Shown: piece after piece, positions 7,837-16,331 of the stretch
Layout: every line of letters begins with the position of its first letter
Numbering within the stretch: the first letter of the stretch is position 1
NCBI GenBank assembly: GCA_001839685.1
Contig: MLAK01001407.1
Location: 1 to 16,608 of the forward strand
DNA: 16,608 nt
Source: Tritrichomonas foetus
Taxonomy: Eukaryota > Parabasalia > Tritrichomonadida > Tritrichomonadidae
Direction of reading: 5' to 3'
The notes under the pieces: generated by a model
The model's database searches: none
Told to the model about the DNA's origin: nothing
Seen by the model: the letters and a program-made list of their open reading frames with translations, nothing else
Translations under genes and position numbers: made by a program

Positions 7837-8444
7837 AACAATGAGAATAAATATTTTTCAATATAATCTTTCAGATTTTTTAAAAGAGCTTTATTTAAAT
7901 TTAAATAGCTTTGATGTGTTTCTTTTTAAAATTGAAAGTCCATTGGAATACTTAGAATTTTTGAAAAAAATGTGATATTCTCTACCTCCTTTCATTGAAA
8001 AATTAATCAGTTAATTTCAATCACTGACCTTCTTTACAAGAAAAATTCAATTTGGACGATCAACATGAAATAGGAAATCCCATCCATCTATAAAAAACTA
8101 TTGCAATGGTCCATTTTATTCATCTATCATTAATATGAAAAATGATGATAATTTGATACTATGATTTAATCTTTTTTCCTTTTTTTGGAATGAATGATAA
8201 AAGTAGATAAAAATAATTAAGATATAATTGAAAATGGCTCATCATCAAATAAGTACTCTATAGAACTTTATCAATAACAGAAAAACATATAAAAATAAAT
8301 GAATTCATTTTTCATTATAATATGAAATTATATCTAATATAAATCACACTAAATAGATTTATTCATGTGCTCAAGTAATCAGATAATCAAGAAAAGTAAA
8401 GAGTTTAAAAAATAAATGATAAATATTTCTCCATAATACAAAGT
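7837..8444. other. Intergenic spacer between the Myb-like and secreted-protein genes
   Basis: AT-rich. The plus-strand ORF that reaches to 7975 is the antisense shadow of the Myb-like gene plus chance extension. No RNA gene, repeat or protein-like reading was recognised. Confidence 0.6.
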
Positions 8445-8447
8445 TTA
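8444..8447 (-). terminator. TAAA overlapping the stop codon of the 153-residue gene
   Basis: TAA followed by A, the same arrangement as in two other genes of the window. Inferred 3' processing signal. Confidence 0.4.
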
Positions 8448-8906
8448 TATTGTGCGTGGATAAGCATCAGATTTTCCATCAAATGAGGTACCAGAACTGG
8501 CATGTGCTTTGGGACCTTTCTTACATGTACAGCAAAATGTTGGTGCTGTTAGTTGAGATGCTGGATATTGAGTTCCTGCACCCGGGAATTTTGATGTATC
8601 TGTTAGATCAGTGGCAGGTAAATCTTGATCTGGTGCATCAAAATGGAGTGATTCAGGACCAAATCCGGGCGCATATGCACTTCTCACTTGCGATGCAATA
8701 GGTGATGACATCTGTGACATCTTATCGAATGTGAAATCAGAATTGGTTCCTGAATGATACTTTCTTTCTTCTTTTTCGAGACGATGAACATATTTTCTCA
8801 GTTTTAAATGGAATTCTGAATGTTTCCTATGGAGATTTTTTGTTTTCCATCTTGAGCTTACATTTTTTGTGAGACAAAAGAAAATGATGAAAGGCAAGAA
8901 ATTCAT
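8445..8906 (-). CDS. Small secreted protein, 153 residues, unknown function
   Basis: Residues 1-18 (hydrophobic core LPFIIFFCL) form a plausible signal peptide. There is no second membrane segment, so the mature protein of about 135 residues is expected in the secretory pathway or outside the cell. Residues about 19-50 are strongly basic and helix-prone (many K, R, H, E). The middle is Ser/Pro/Asp-rich and low in structure. A CCTCKKGPK motif near residues 128-136 places three cysteines together, which could bind metal or form disulfides. No family recognised. Start: the ATG at 8904-8906 follows an initiator-like TCATTAAT by 7 bases; the stop overlaps TAAA. The ORF on the opposite strand (8450-8701) has neither. 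Confidence 0.78.
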   Translation of the reverse strand: MNFLPFIIFFCLTKNVSSRWKTKNLHRKHSEFHLKLRKYVHRLEKEERKYHSGTNSDFTFDKMSQMSSPIASQVRSAYAPGFGPESLHFDAPDQDLPATDLTDTSKFPGAGTQYPASQLTAPTFCCTCKKGPKAHASSGTSFDGKSDAYPRTI

Positions 8907-8908
8907 TA

Positions 8909-8916
8909 ATTAATGA
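8909..8916 (-). promoter_or_regulatory. Probable initiator element of the 153-residue gene
   Basis: Minus-strand TCATTAAT, with the A at 8914. The leader would be only about 8 bases, short but usual in trichomonads. Confidence 0.5.
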
Positions 8917-9085
8917 TAATTCACGAAAAATCGGTTTTACTCAAAGTGGAATCATTAAATTTTTAAAAGTGTGATAAATATTAAATTGCTTTGAAAACCA
9001 AATAAATATTGAGAAAAAAGCAAATGGAGCATAAAGTAATATCGATTTATATTTATTCACAATATACACAAATACTATATGATTC

Positions 9086-10174
9086 TCATGCATTCATTGT
9101 TAGCTCTGGCATATAACATGATGAACTAGAATTCCTCTTTGAATTCACAATTTTTGGTTCTTTATCTAATATATCATTGAACCAAGGATGATATAAAGCA
9201 TCATTAATGGAAATTCGATCTTCTGGGTAAAATTGAAGCATTAACGATATGAAATCTTTAGCTTCTTCAGAAATAGGCGATCCAACCGGAAATTCATATT
9301 TCCCGCGAATAATTGAAAGCTTGTCAACCATTGGGTCTTGTTCATTATGAGCAAAAGGTAATCTTCCATATAATAAATAATATGTAGTAACACCAAGTGA
9401 CCAAATATCTGTTGTTTTACAATCTATAGGTTAGAAATTCCAAGAAAAAGAAATCAAAGAAAAACAAAAAAATGATGAATCGAAGAAAAATAAACAAACA
9501 TAAAAATCAATCATGAACAATACATCAAAATTGAATGGGTCTGTTTGATTCTTCAGATCACTTTTCCAGTTTTTCTTTCATTTCGTAGAAAACATACATG
9601 GATGATTAGCTATTATCTGTGGAGAACAAAATGGAAGTGTTCCAATATATTCATCGGACTGATTTTCTTGATAATCAAATTTTTTGGCAAATCCTAAATC
9701 ACCAACAACAGCAGTGACTGGTTTATTTTGATCATCATTCAGTTTAATGAATATATTTTCAGGTTTAATATCACGATGCCATATGTTCATTTCATGGAGA
9801 TAGTTCAGTCCTTTCAAAACATCATAGATGATGCATTTAACAAATAATTCATCACATTTTCCTGCAAAAGCAAGGGAATCACCATCACTAATTCTTGGAG
9901 TGACTAAAAATCGAAAACCGTTGGAATCAAAAATTTCAATTGCATTTAATACAAATGGTGAATTAATTTCAAGTAAAAGATTTGTTTCATTATTAATACA
10001 CTGAATGTCATCATTTTCAATCGAAATAACCTTAATTACAACTTTTTGTGGCTGTGATATTGAATCATATCTGGTTGCCAAATAGATTTTCCGAGAATCT
10101 AGTGAATAGAGGATGTCGTCAAATGTATAGTCATTGATGGTGTCGCCCACTTGAGGAAACTCTGAGATCATCAT
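9086..10174 (-). CDS. CAMK-like serine/threonine protein kinase, two exons
   Basis: Exon 1 is 10174-9598 and exon 2 is 9423-9086; joined they give 304 residues. Without splicing the frame stops five codons into the intron; with it, subdomains VIII and IX join smoothly (CSPQIIANHPY then CKTTDIWSLG). Visible features are lysine K48 (VVIK), likely helix-C glutamate E63, HRDIKPEN with D135 and N140, DLG (159-161) in place of DFG, SPQ in place of APE, the DIWSLG helix, and a conserved arginine in PEDRISINDALYHPWF. The glycine-rich loop is degenerate: around residues 16-33 there is no GxGxxG. All catalytic residues are present, so it is probably active, transferring phosphate from ATP to Ser/Thr. 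The layout is a bare kinase domain plus a 20-residue Ser-rich tail, closest in style to the CAMK group; substrates unknown. Start: the ATG at 10172-10174, 11 bases after an initiator-like TCATTCG; a second ATG follows directly. Confidence 0.92.
9424..9597 (-). other. Spliceosomal intron of the kinase gene, 174 bases
   Basis: The 5' end reads GTATGT (9597-9592) and the 3' end reads TCTAACCTATAG (9435-9424). The branch motif CTAAC stands four bases before AG, the same spacing as the fused branch and acceptor motif ACTAACACACAG of Trichomonas introns. Phase 1, splitting a tyrosine codon. Removal restores an uninterrupted kinase domain. Confidence 0.93.
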
Positions 10175-10180
10175 CGTGAT

Positions 10181-10187
10181 CGAATGA
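10181..10187 (-). promoter_or_regulatory. Probable initiator element of the kinase gene
   Basis: Minus-strand TCATTCG, with the A at 10185, giving a leader of about 11 bases. Confidence 0.5.
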
Positions 10188-10660
10188 AGGAAAAATAACG
10201 TAAATCAAAAAGTTTGCAAAATTTTAAAAAATTTGGAATATTTTTATCAATTCAAAAATTGGAAATGAATTGAAAATCCGACCAATTTACTAAACGTCAA
10301 AGAATTCTTAAGATTTGAGAGAAGGTATTCAATGTCACTTGCATTCAAATTTTGATCAAAATGGATTGATAATGAAATATTTTTTGAGAACTATTGATAG
10401 AAAGAATACGTCACGTAACTTTCGAATAAACACAGATATCTCAAAATATAAAAAAGTGTAGACATATATCTAATATTAATTAATATTATACAATAATTTA
10501 ATTGCTAAACCATTTCGCTCATTAATTTGTCATGATAAATCCTCTCCCTTAATTTTTATGTTTGACACAACATTTGTAGATCTCGGCAAAGATTAAATTA
10601 TATAAACAAACAAATCGAATAATATCAAAAACATTAAAAACATTTATTTTCAGAGAAGTT
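10188..10660. other. Intergenic spacer upstream of the kinase gene
   Basis: No gene or RNA seen. It holds a perfect 18-base AT-only palindrome, TAATATTAATTAATATTA, at 10471-10488. On the minus strand an AATAAA-type element lies about 15 bases past the stop of the USP7-like gene (about 10641-10650). Confidence 0.55.
10471..10488. repeat. Perfect 18-base AT palindrome
   Basis: TAATATTAATTAATATTA equals its reverse complement. In sequence this AT-rich it may be accidental. Confidence 0.6.
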
Positions 10661-13600
10661 TCAATTCAAGATCTTCACGTGTTCTTCAAAAAATCCACGC
10701 AAAGAGAAAAAATCTTCTGCATTGACTCCTTTAATCACAATAAACAAAATTAGTTTATTGTTTTGGGCTTCTTTAATATGTGAAATATCATGATCAACGA
10801 TTTCACCTTCTTTGTTGACAAACATCAAACTTGTTTGTTCATTTGGTAGAAGTCCAATTGTCATTTTTTCAATTCTCGCAAGAACCTCTTCTTTAGTACC
10901 GTCTACTGGCATAAGAAAAGGATGACCTAGTGCAAGAACCGTTGCATTACAAAATTCAGCACCATAAGAAACTTTTATTAGCGGTTTAACTTCAAATTTC
11001 TCCTCAATTTTTTCATTTTCGAGACTCTTTTCACATTCACTACTTTCTTCAATATTTTTTTCATTGTCTTGAGATTTTTCTGTTTGAATATAAATTTTTT
11101 GATCTTCAGGGATTTTTTCGAATCGAACTTCACAAAAATCACGAGGAACACGAGAAGTACGAAGCAATTCATAATCAATACTTGCATTTTTGATACGAAG
11201 GATTCGATAGTCATCGAAATTAAAAATATCAGGCAACAACGGTTTTACAATATCGTCACACAAATTTTGAAAAGTTGTTTTCGGTGTGGGAATGATTACT
11301 TCAAATAAATGGCTGGGACTTATTCCATTTGTCGAAAATGAAACTCGATAAGGAAACATTGGTTGTTTGATATTATTGAATAACTGAACATAAATTTCTA
11401 TTGGTTTTTGATTTTTATCATCCATATTTTTATCTAATTCAGTTTGTTTAAGCGAGGATTTTTTGACAGGTTTAGTTTTGGGTTTAAATAGATTTTCTAA
11501 AATAGCTGAGCCATCTTTTGGAAGTGGAACAGTTGATGGGCAAAATGGTCGCTGTGATTTAAATATCATGATTGTATCTTTCATTGAGTTGAAAGTCATT
11601 TTTAAGATTTTATTGGCGAGGAATTGTTTAAATGAAATTAAATTCATTGTTGATGGAACTTTGACTGCATATTTAGGACCGACTGTTTTTCCAAATAGAC
11701 TGATATGGAATAAAAGGGACTTTTCTTTCATTATAAACATATTTTTAATTGATAATGGGAACTTTTCTTCGATTTTTTCAAAATATGAAATGTATTCCAT
11801 ATTATCATAATAATGATCAACGATACTTGGGGATGATTTTTCTAATTTATTATTTTTATCATTGATTTCTATTATTTCTTCTTTCTTTTCTAAAATTTCG
11901 ACTTTCTTTTCAGCAATTTTATTATGATTGATGGCCATTCCATTTTCATCAACAGTTAATTCACCATTCTTGGCAAAAGTGTAAGTTGGATGTGAATAAT
12001 CAGGTTTTCGGGATTCTGAATAAGATTGAACAATGATAATATTTCCATTTCTTATTTTTTCAATATTTCCAAAGTTTTGTGATGGTTTCAATTCGAGAAA
12101 TTCGTTTCCTTCTTTTTGAAAAAAGTAATTCAAAGGTTTCTTCATTGTGTCTAATGAAGGAAGCATTTTTTCAACAACTTCGATGCAATTTCCACGTTCG
12201 ACAATGATTTTTCCACCATATTTAAATGGATTTTCCTCATTTGGATCATAAACTATAACGAATAAGAAAAGTTGACTGAATCCTACATTAGGATTCGTTT
12301 CTTCATCATTTAAACAATCTAGAAAATGTGTACAATCAATTTTACAACAGTTTAAAAATGTCGTACTGTCATTTTGTAATGTAAAAACAGGACTTTTCTT
12401 AATATCACATCTCCAGAGACGGAATCTATCAACGGGCTTACCTAATGCTTCAGAAACTTTAGTAAAGAACTCATGATGCGTTGTACTTCTTGGTAGGTCG
12501 AATGTTTTCCATGGAACAATTGAATCAAATCCACGGTTTCCTTTCATAATGGAGTCTTTTAATCCATTTTCATCCATTATCGTAAAAGTAAGAATGCTGT
12601 CGTTATTATTGTCATTTAAATTAGACATTGATCGAGTTTTCTTTTTGTTTAAGTTATGCTGTGCATATTGTCGTGCAAATAAAGGTGGATCAACTGGGTT
12701 TTCAGGTGCCATTAGTTCTTCTATTTGATCAACATTCATATACATGAGGATATAAGCCGTTGGTACAGGCAAAGGTCTAGATGACATATTTCTACGATTA
12801 GCTGGTTGACTAAGTTGGGATTTACCAAAATTATTTTGAATAATTTCACGCTCATTATTTACCACTATACAAGAACTATCATTTATTTTAACCCATGGTT
12901 CATGCGCTGTTGGCTTAACATATGAATAATAATGTCCACTATTTATATCACCTGTATGAACGATAACTGCATATAATTCATACATTACACGTGATTTTCC
13001 AGTATATTCAGTTAAAAATTCAGTCATATCTAAAATTTTTGGATAAGAAAGTGGATGCTCAGTTTTTTTAAGAGTTTGAAATTCATTTTGAACGAATCTA
13101 CAAACATGGAAAAACAAAACCTGTGGTAATTTTACAAATTTTGTCCTTAATATTTTATTTTCTGCAACTCTATCATCACTAGTATATTGTCTAAGTCCCA
13201 TTGTGAGTGATCTCAATTCTGTTATGTTTTTAATTTGAATACAGTTGAAAATATGATCATTCGTTTCAGTAACTCCATCAGTTATAGTAAACTGCCTTTC
13301 AATTCCATAAAAAAGTTCTTCAAGTTTTTTTTCAAATATTGGTGGCAATCTCGTTTTCAGCTTATCTAAAAACTTACAAAGAAATTCTTGAGCATCATGC
13401 TGGATTTCTAAGGCTTCTTTTGGCCATCCAAATGATTTAGTTAAAATGCTTGTTGAATAAGCGTTAGGTGTATTCATTTTGGCAAAAAGGCACTGTAATG
13501 ATCGAATTATGATTGTTTCTATTCGTTCTTCTTCCATATTTGGAACACTAAATATTAAATAACGAAATGCTGGAATATTATATAAAACGACCATTATTGC

Positions 13601-14149
13601 ATTTAAATAGCAAGTTGCTTTTCCGTAACTTCGTTTAAGTGATGCAAACATACTGCTCGTGCTTGGAATTGGCATTGAAAGTGATCGTGGAATTTTTTTC
13701 ATATGAACGATGGTGAAAAAAATGATCAAAATTTCGCTGTTGACTGAAGAAGTTGGCGTATTTGTGGAAATGGTCTTTTTTGGAGTAGACCCGTCGTTTC
13801 GATTTTCAAAAGAGAAGCATTTTATCGTGGTTGTGTGCGGTGCCTCTGTTCTATGATGTTGGATTTGAAAAACTGTGCGGACATAATGCGGCATATCTTT
13901 GGCGAAAATTAGTTTCATGATGATTTCAAATGGCGTATTATCGAATTTGGTTGGTTTCATTATTTTGAATTGAAAGTTGGTGTGGTCAGGTGGAATATCG
14001 TATACAGGAGATTTAAATACCGTTCCTGGAGTTGCGCTACTCCATTCATCAATTCGCCATGAGTTATTGTATGAATAATCGGAATAATTCATTTTGCATT
14101 TTTTGAATAGTTTACGTGTTCCAATCTTGTAGGAAAAATTTGACCTCAT
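10661..14149 (-). CDS. USP7-like ubiquitin carboxyl-terminal hydrolase (MATH, USP and ubiquitin-like domains)
   Basis: From the ATG at 14149 the protein has 1162 residues, close to animal USP7 (about 1100). Order: MATH-like domain about 30-150 (starts SWRIDEWSS); USP catalytic domain about 168-475; ubiquitin-like region from about 519 to the end. The catalytic triad is C180 (ATCYLN), H406 (SGHYYSYV) and D424 (KINDSS). USP7-type signatures include FGWPKE...QHDAQEF near 240-256, YGI after the finger region, and an RLWRCDIK stretch in the first ubiquitin-like domain matching the RLW segment of USP7. The enzyme would remove ubiquitin from proteins in nucleus or cytosol. Oddity: the cysteine box reads SYGKATCY, where the family has NxGxTCY, so the oxyanion-hole Asn is not in place and one residue is inserted. 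Start: an earlier TTG (14185) is not used in eukaryotes; the ATG at 14092 is an alternative start just before the MATH domain. No close initiator found. Confidence 0.94.
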   Translation of the reverse strand: MRSNFSYKIGTRKLFKKCKMNYSDYSYNNSWRIDEWSSATPGTVFKSPVYDIPPDHTNFQFKIMKPTKFDNTPFEIIMKLIFAKDMPHYVRTVFQIQHHRTEAPHTTTIKCFSFENRNDGSTPKKTISTNTPTSSVNSEILIIFFTIVHMKKIPRSLSMPIPSTSSMFASLKRSYGKATCYLNAIMVVLYNIPAFRYLIFSVPNMEEERIETIIIRSLQCLFAKMNTPNAYSTSILTKSFGWPKEALEIQHDAQEFLCKFLDKLKTRLPPIFEKKLEELFYGIERQFTITDGVTETNDHIFNCIQIKNITELRSLTMGLRQYTSDDRVAENKILRTKFVKLPQVLFFHVCRFVQNEFQTLKKTEHPLSYPKILDMTEFLTEYTGKSRVMYELYAVIVHTGDINSGHYYSYVKPTAHEPWVKINDSSCIVVNNEREIIQNNFGKSQLSQPANRRNMSSRPLPVPTAYILMYMNVDQIEELMAPENPVDPPLFARQYAQHNLNKKKTRSMSNLNDNNNDSILTFTIMDENGLKDSIMKGNRGFDSIVPWKTFDLPRSTTHHEFFTKVSEALGKPVDRFRLWRCDIKKSPVFTLQNDSTTFLNCCKIDCTHFLDCLNDEETNPNVGFSQLFLFVIVYDPNEENPFKYGGKIIVERGNCIEVVEKMLPSLDTMKKPLNYFFQKEGNEFLELKPSQNFGNIEKIRNGNIIIVQSYSESRKPDYSHPTYTFAKNGELTVDENGMAINHNKIAEKKVEILEKKEEIIEINDKNNKLEKSSPSIVDHYYDNMEYISYFEKIEEKFPLSIKNMFIMKEKSLLFHISLFGKTVGPKYAVKVPSTMNLISFKQFLANKILKMTFNSMKDTIMIFKSQRPFCPSTVPLPKDGSAILENLFKPKTKPVKKSSLKQTELDKNMDDKNQKPIEIYVQLFNNIKQPMFPYRVSFSTNGISPSHLFEVIIPTPKTTFQNLCDDIVKPLLPDIFNFDDYRILRIKNASIDYELLRTSRVPRDFCEVRFEKIPEDQKIYIQTEKSQDNEKNIEESSECEKSLENEKIEEKFEVKPLIKVSYGAEFCNATVLALGHPFLMPVDGTKEEVLARIEKMTIGLLPNEQTSLMFVNKEGEIVDHDISHIKEAQNNKLILFIVIKGVNAEDFFSLRGFFEEHVKILN

Positions 14150-14185
14150 TTGACTATTTTGTTTTTTCTTTTGACATAGAATCAA

Positions 14186-14870
14186 AAATAATGCCTCAGA
14201 AGTTATTCAAAAATCAGATATTAGCATTCAAAAGTGAAACTTTTTCAGTTCAGACTTGTCATACACAAAAGGTTAATGTTATCCCCCAATATTCAATTTA
14301 AATATAGATTAGTGAAAATGAATATCGCTACATCAATAATTCCAGTGAGGTATACTTACAATAATACCTTTTCATTGAGTTATATGACGCTAGTTGACCA
14401 TTAGATCACTATTATAAAAGTGACGGTTATAAATGGTCAACTCTACACGAGGCCGTTATGACGTTTCACCATTTTTATTTCATTTCATCCTTTCAATTTT
14501 GTGAAATAATTACACATGCCTGGATATACGAAAATCATACAAATTTAATGTTAATAATAGCAATATGGAAAAAAAGTGGAAATTTAACACTTAATTGCAA
14601 TTTCACATTTTGATAAATTAAATAATGATGGTTTGTAATCATGGTTAATATCAGCAGTAATTTGATGAGTTTTTTTAGGAAATTCGATTAAGTTTCCATG
14701 GAATTGGATACATATTCTTCTGCTCAGAAAGCCCATTATAATTTCACCGAATTATGTAGTGTATCCTCGAATATACATTGAAACAAAATAATCCAAGTGA
14801 TTCATATCGAAAATTTACGATTCTAGTTTATTATTTAAATATATTAGTCAAACATTCAATTTAGAAATCA
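14186..14870. other. Spacer upstream of the USP7-like gene
   Basis: Contains a nested palindrome (14391-14443). A possible distant initiator for the USP7-like gene is TCACTTTT on the minus strand (about 14230-14237), which would leave upstream ATGs in the leader. A 26-codon open stretch on the plus strand from the ATG at 14698 (reads ELDTYSSAQKAHYNFTELC) might be a remnant of the broken gene that follows, but this is not demonstrable. Confidence 0.45.
14391..14443. repeat. Nested palindrome with 10-base perfect arms
   Basis: GTTGACCATT (14393-14402) and AATGGTCAAC (14432-14441) are perfect complements. Within them TCACT (14406-14410) pairs with AGTGA (14419-14423). The sequences just outside also resemble each other (TATGACG at about 14382 and 14457). 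This may be a hairpin element, a small inverted-repeat transposon remnant, or a binding site for a dimer. Confidence 0.7.
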
Positions 14871-14930
14871 AATGAGCAGAAAAAGAATAGCATTAACAGG
14901 TGAAAGGTAAAATAAAAAAGGAGAGAGTGA

Positions 14931-15308
14931 TATTCATTAAACCATCAAATCAACAATAAAACAGTTTCAGATGATTCATCGTTCAGAAATGAAGATTCCG
15001 ATTTGGATTCACCAAATAGAAAATCGCCAAAAATAGGATATATTGCTGGAATTGTCGTTACATCTCTGATCATTATTTCTGTCTTTGTAAATCTAACTTA
15101 ATCCAGAAAAATGATAATTATGATTATAGAACCGATGACAAGCCTACAGAAGGTGAAATATCAACAGAAGTTATTGAATCGAATGAATACAGCCAGGGAA
15201 AATGATGATCATGTTTGGGACGATGATATGAATTACCATTCTCAAGAAAACCCCTTATATGAACGCGAAAATGAAGATGAATTTGAAAATGATGATATGT
15301 TTCAATAA
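14931..15308 (+). pseudogene. Broken gene for a single-pass membrane protein with an acidic tail
   Basis: Three protein-like pieces follow in two frames. From 14931 to 15098 the frame reads an acidic Ser/Asp segment (DDSSFRNEDSDLDSP), a basic stop-transfer-like patch and a membrane helix (GYIAGIVVTSLIIISVF, about 15033-15086), then stops at 15099. From 15107 to 15202 another frame reads an acidic tail (KNDNYDYRTDDKPTEGE) and stops at 15203. The first frame then resumes near 15201 with an acidic tail including NPLYE and ends in TAA at 15306. The first switch could be a 20-base mini-intron (15087-15106) or a lost base; the second fits one extra A in the AAAA at 15199-15202. No ATG is in frame after the TGA at 14928, so the 5' part is missing or in an unseen exon. 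Probably the C-terminal end of a surface protein whose NPxY-like motif resembles endocytic signals seen in trichomonad surface proteins. Confidence 0.5.
15087..15106 (+). other. Candidate 20-base intron in the broken membrane-protein gene
   Basis: GTAAATCTAACTTAATCCAG begins with GT, ends with AG and contains TCTAAC, the same branch hexamer as the kinase intron. Removing it joins the membrane helix to a charged tail in frame. The spacing of seven bases between CTAAC and AG differs from the usual four, and 20 bases is shorter than the roughly 23-25-base introns I recall from trichomonads, so a frameshift is an equal explanation. Confidence 0.3.
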
Positions 15309-15686
15309 AATAATCTTGGAAATTATTATGAAGAAGGCTGTTTAAAAAGACAAAATAACAACAAGAAGAAGAACGGGACAGATTTCTTTACAATTATGAT
15401 TGTACTTTACCATTATTATCGCGATAAAAAAAATAATTTTTTTTTTATAGACATTTGTGAATTATATCCGGTTATTGTGCAAAAATCAAAAAAACGCAAT
15501 ATCCATTGGATGTGTCATGCATACTTATGGACAAGAAAGTTAAAAGGCACACCGATCATTAATCATATGAATTAGGAAATTCCATTTTTTTTTTCTTTGT
15601 TCTTCCAAAAGTAATATGCGAAATCAATCTCCCAATAAACGCATGAAGTGATATTGGGTTTTCTGTTATTCCATATCGGAAATATT
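15309..15686. other. Spacer with an open frame continuing past the broken gene
   Basis: In the same frame as the tail just before it, 15309-15572 is open for 88 codons until TAG at 15573-15575, reading a basic, aromatic-rich sequence (part: YPVIVQKSKKRNIHW). It has no recognisable domain and crosses an A8/T10 low-complexity stretch at about 15426-15446. It may be part of the decayed gene or chance. No RNA gene seen. Confidence 0.35.
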
Positions 15687-16319
15687 TCAAGATTTTATTT
15701 CAAAAGATTTGATAATTGTTTGTAAAGGTGCAAGTTGATCATCAGGAATCAATTTGAATTCATCAGAAAAGGTCCAAAAGTGCCTGAATGATGTATTTAA
15801 TGATGCCAAAAGATCATCCTGTCTCATGTCATCAGAATGGTGATAGTAGATATGCGCATAGACTCTCAACAATTTTTTGAAGATATTTCTTATGACAATT
15901 TCAAAATCATTCGCATAAGTTGATTTTTCATCTTCTGGGAAATAATGAGAGTTTGAAATGTATCGTCCGGCCCATTCAAATACTTTCTCAATATATGTAT
16001 GCGCGGGAAGTGTAATCGGCTTATAACGGCGATCCTCCTGCCAAAAATATTGGTACTGTGGGCCTGCCGTCATTTCTGGACAGCGATGATCAGTGCAATA
16101 TTTCGATATCGGAGTATATAACAAAACGCATTGATTATAAAACTCCACCGTATTTAGAGCGATCCAATCGTATTTGTCTGCACCATCAGGAAGTTTGACT
16201 TGTTGTCGAAAATTTCCAGCGCCGAGGGTATCTTTTCCAATATTTCTGAGTTGTTGCGTACGTGAATTATTAGGCGCAGGAAGTACTCTGAATGTGTCAC
16301 TATTATGCGAACGCATCAT
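15687..16319 (-). CDS. mob1: Mob1/phocein family protein (NDR/LATS kinase coactivator)
   Basis: A complete 210-residue protein, against about 216 for human MOB1. Family signatures are clear: TLGAGNFRQQVKLPDG (31-46), DWIALNTVEFYNQ, the MTAGPQYQYFW stretch (83-93), RVYAHIYYHH (152-161), LNTSFRHF and the C-terminal LAPLQ. The four zinc ligands are conserved with family spacing: C75 and C80, H156 and H161. Mob1 binds the N-terminal region of NDR/LATS-type AGC kinases and activates them, in mitotic exit and Hippo-like signalling (family knowledge). The kinase in this window is CAMK-like, not AGC, so they are not an evident pair. The ATG at 16317-16319 follows an initiator-like TCATTCC by about 17 bases; a second ATG follows immediately. 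The 30-residue N-terminus is variable in the family. Confidence 0.97.
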   Translation of the reverse strand: MMRSHNSDTFRVLPAPNNSRTQQLRNIGKDTLGAGNFRQQVKLPDGADKYDWIALNTVEFYNQCVLLYTPISKYCTDHRCPEMTAGPQYQYFWQEDRRYKPITLPAHTYIEKVFEWAGRYISNSHYFPEDEKSTYANDFEIVIRNIFKKLLRVYAHIYYHHSDDMRQDDLLASLNTSFRHFWTFSDEFKLIPDDQLAPLQTIIKSFEIKS

Positions 16320-16331
16320 CGAAAGGAATTA

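Noticed and set aside
7249..7975. Two overlapping plus-strand ORFs
   Set aside because: They lie opposite the Myb-like gene, whose domain is unmistakable, and show no domain, signal or initiator of their own.
8450..8701. Plus-strand ORF opposite the 153-residue gene
   Set aside because: No initiator or TAAA, and the opposite frame has a signal peptide and proper context.
13625..13655. GTATGT inside the USP7-like gene (minus strand) as a short intron donor
   Set aside because: The 25-base segment to the next AG lacks CTAAC, and its removal would break the frame before the active-site cysteine.
14116..14301. Plus-strand ORF overlapping the start of the USP7-like gene
   Set aside because: Antisense overlap and chance extension; no recognisable feature.
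14872..14970. First exon starting at the ATG at 14872, spliced to the broken membrane-protein gene
   Set aside because: The frame can be made to fit with a donor at 14900 and an acceptor at 14964 or 14970, but the donor GTGAAA is poor and there is no CTAAC branch motif.
9086..16319. Mob1 and the kinase as a functional pair
   Set aside because: Mob1 partners are AGC-type NDR/LATS kinases; the kinase here is CAMK-like, and the genes are separated by about 5.5 kb with their own promoters.
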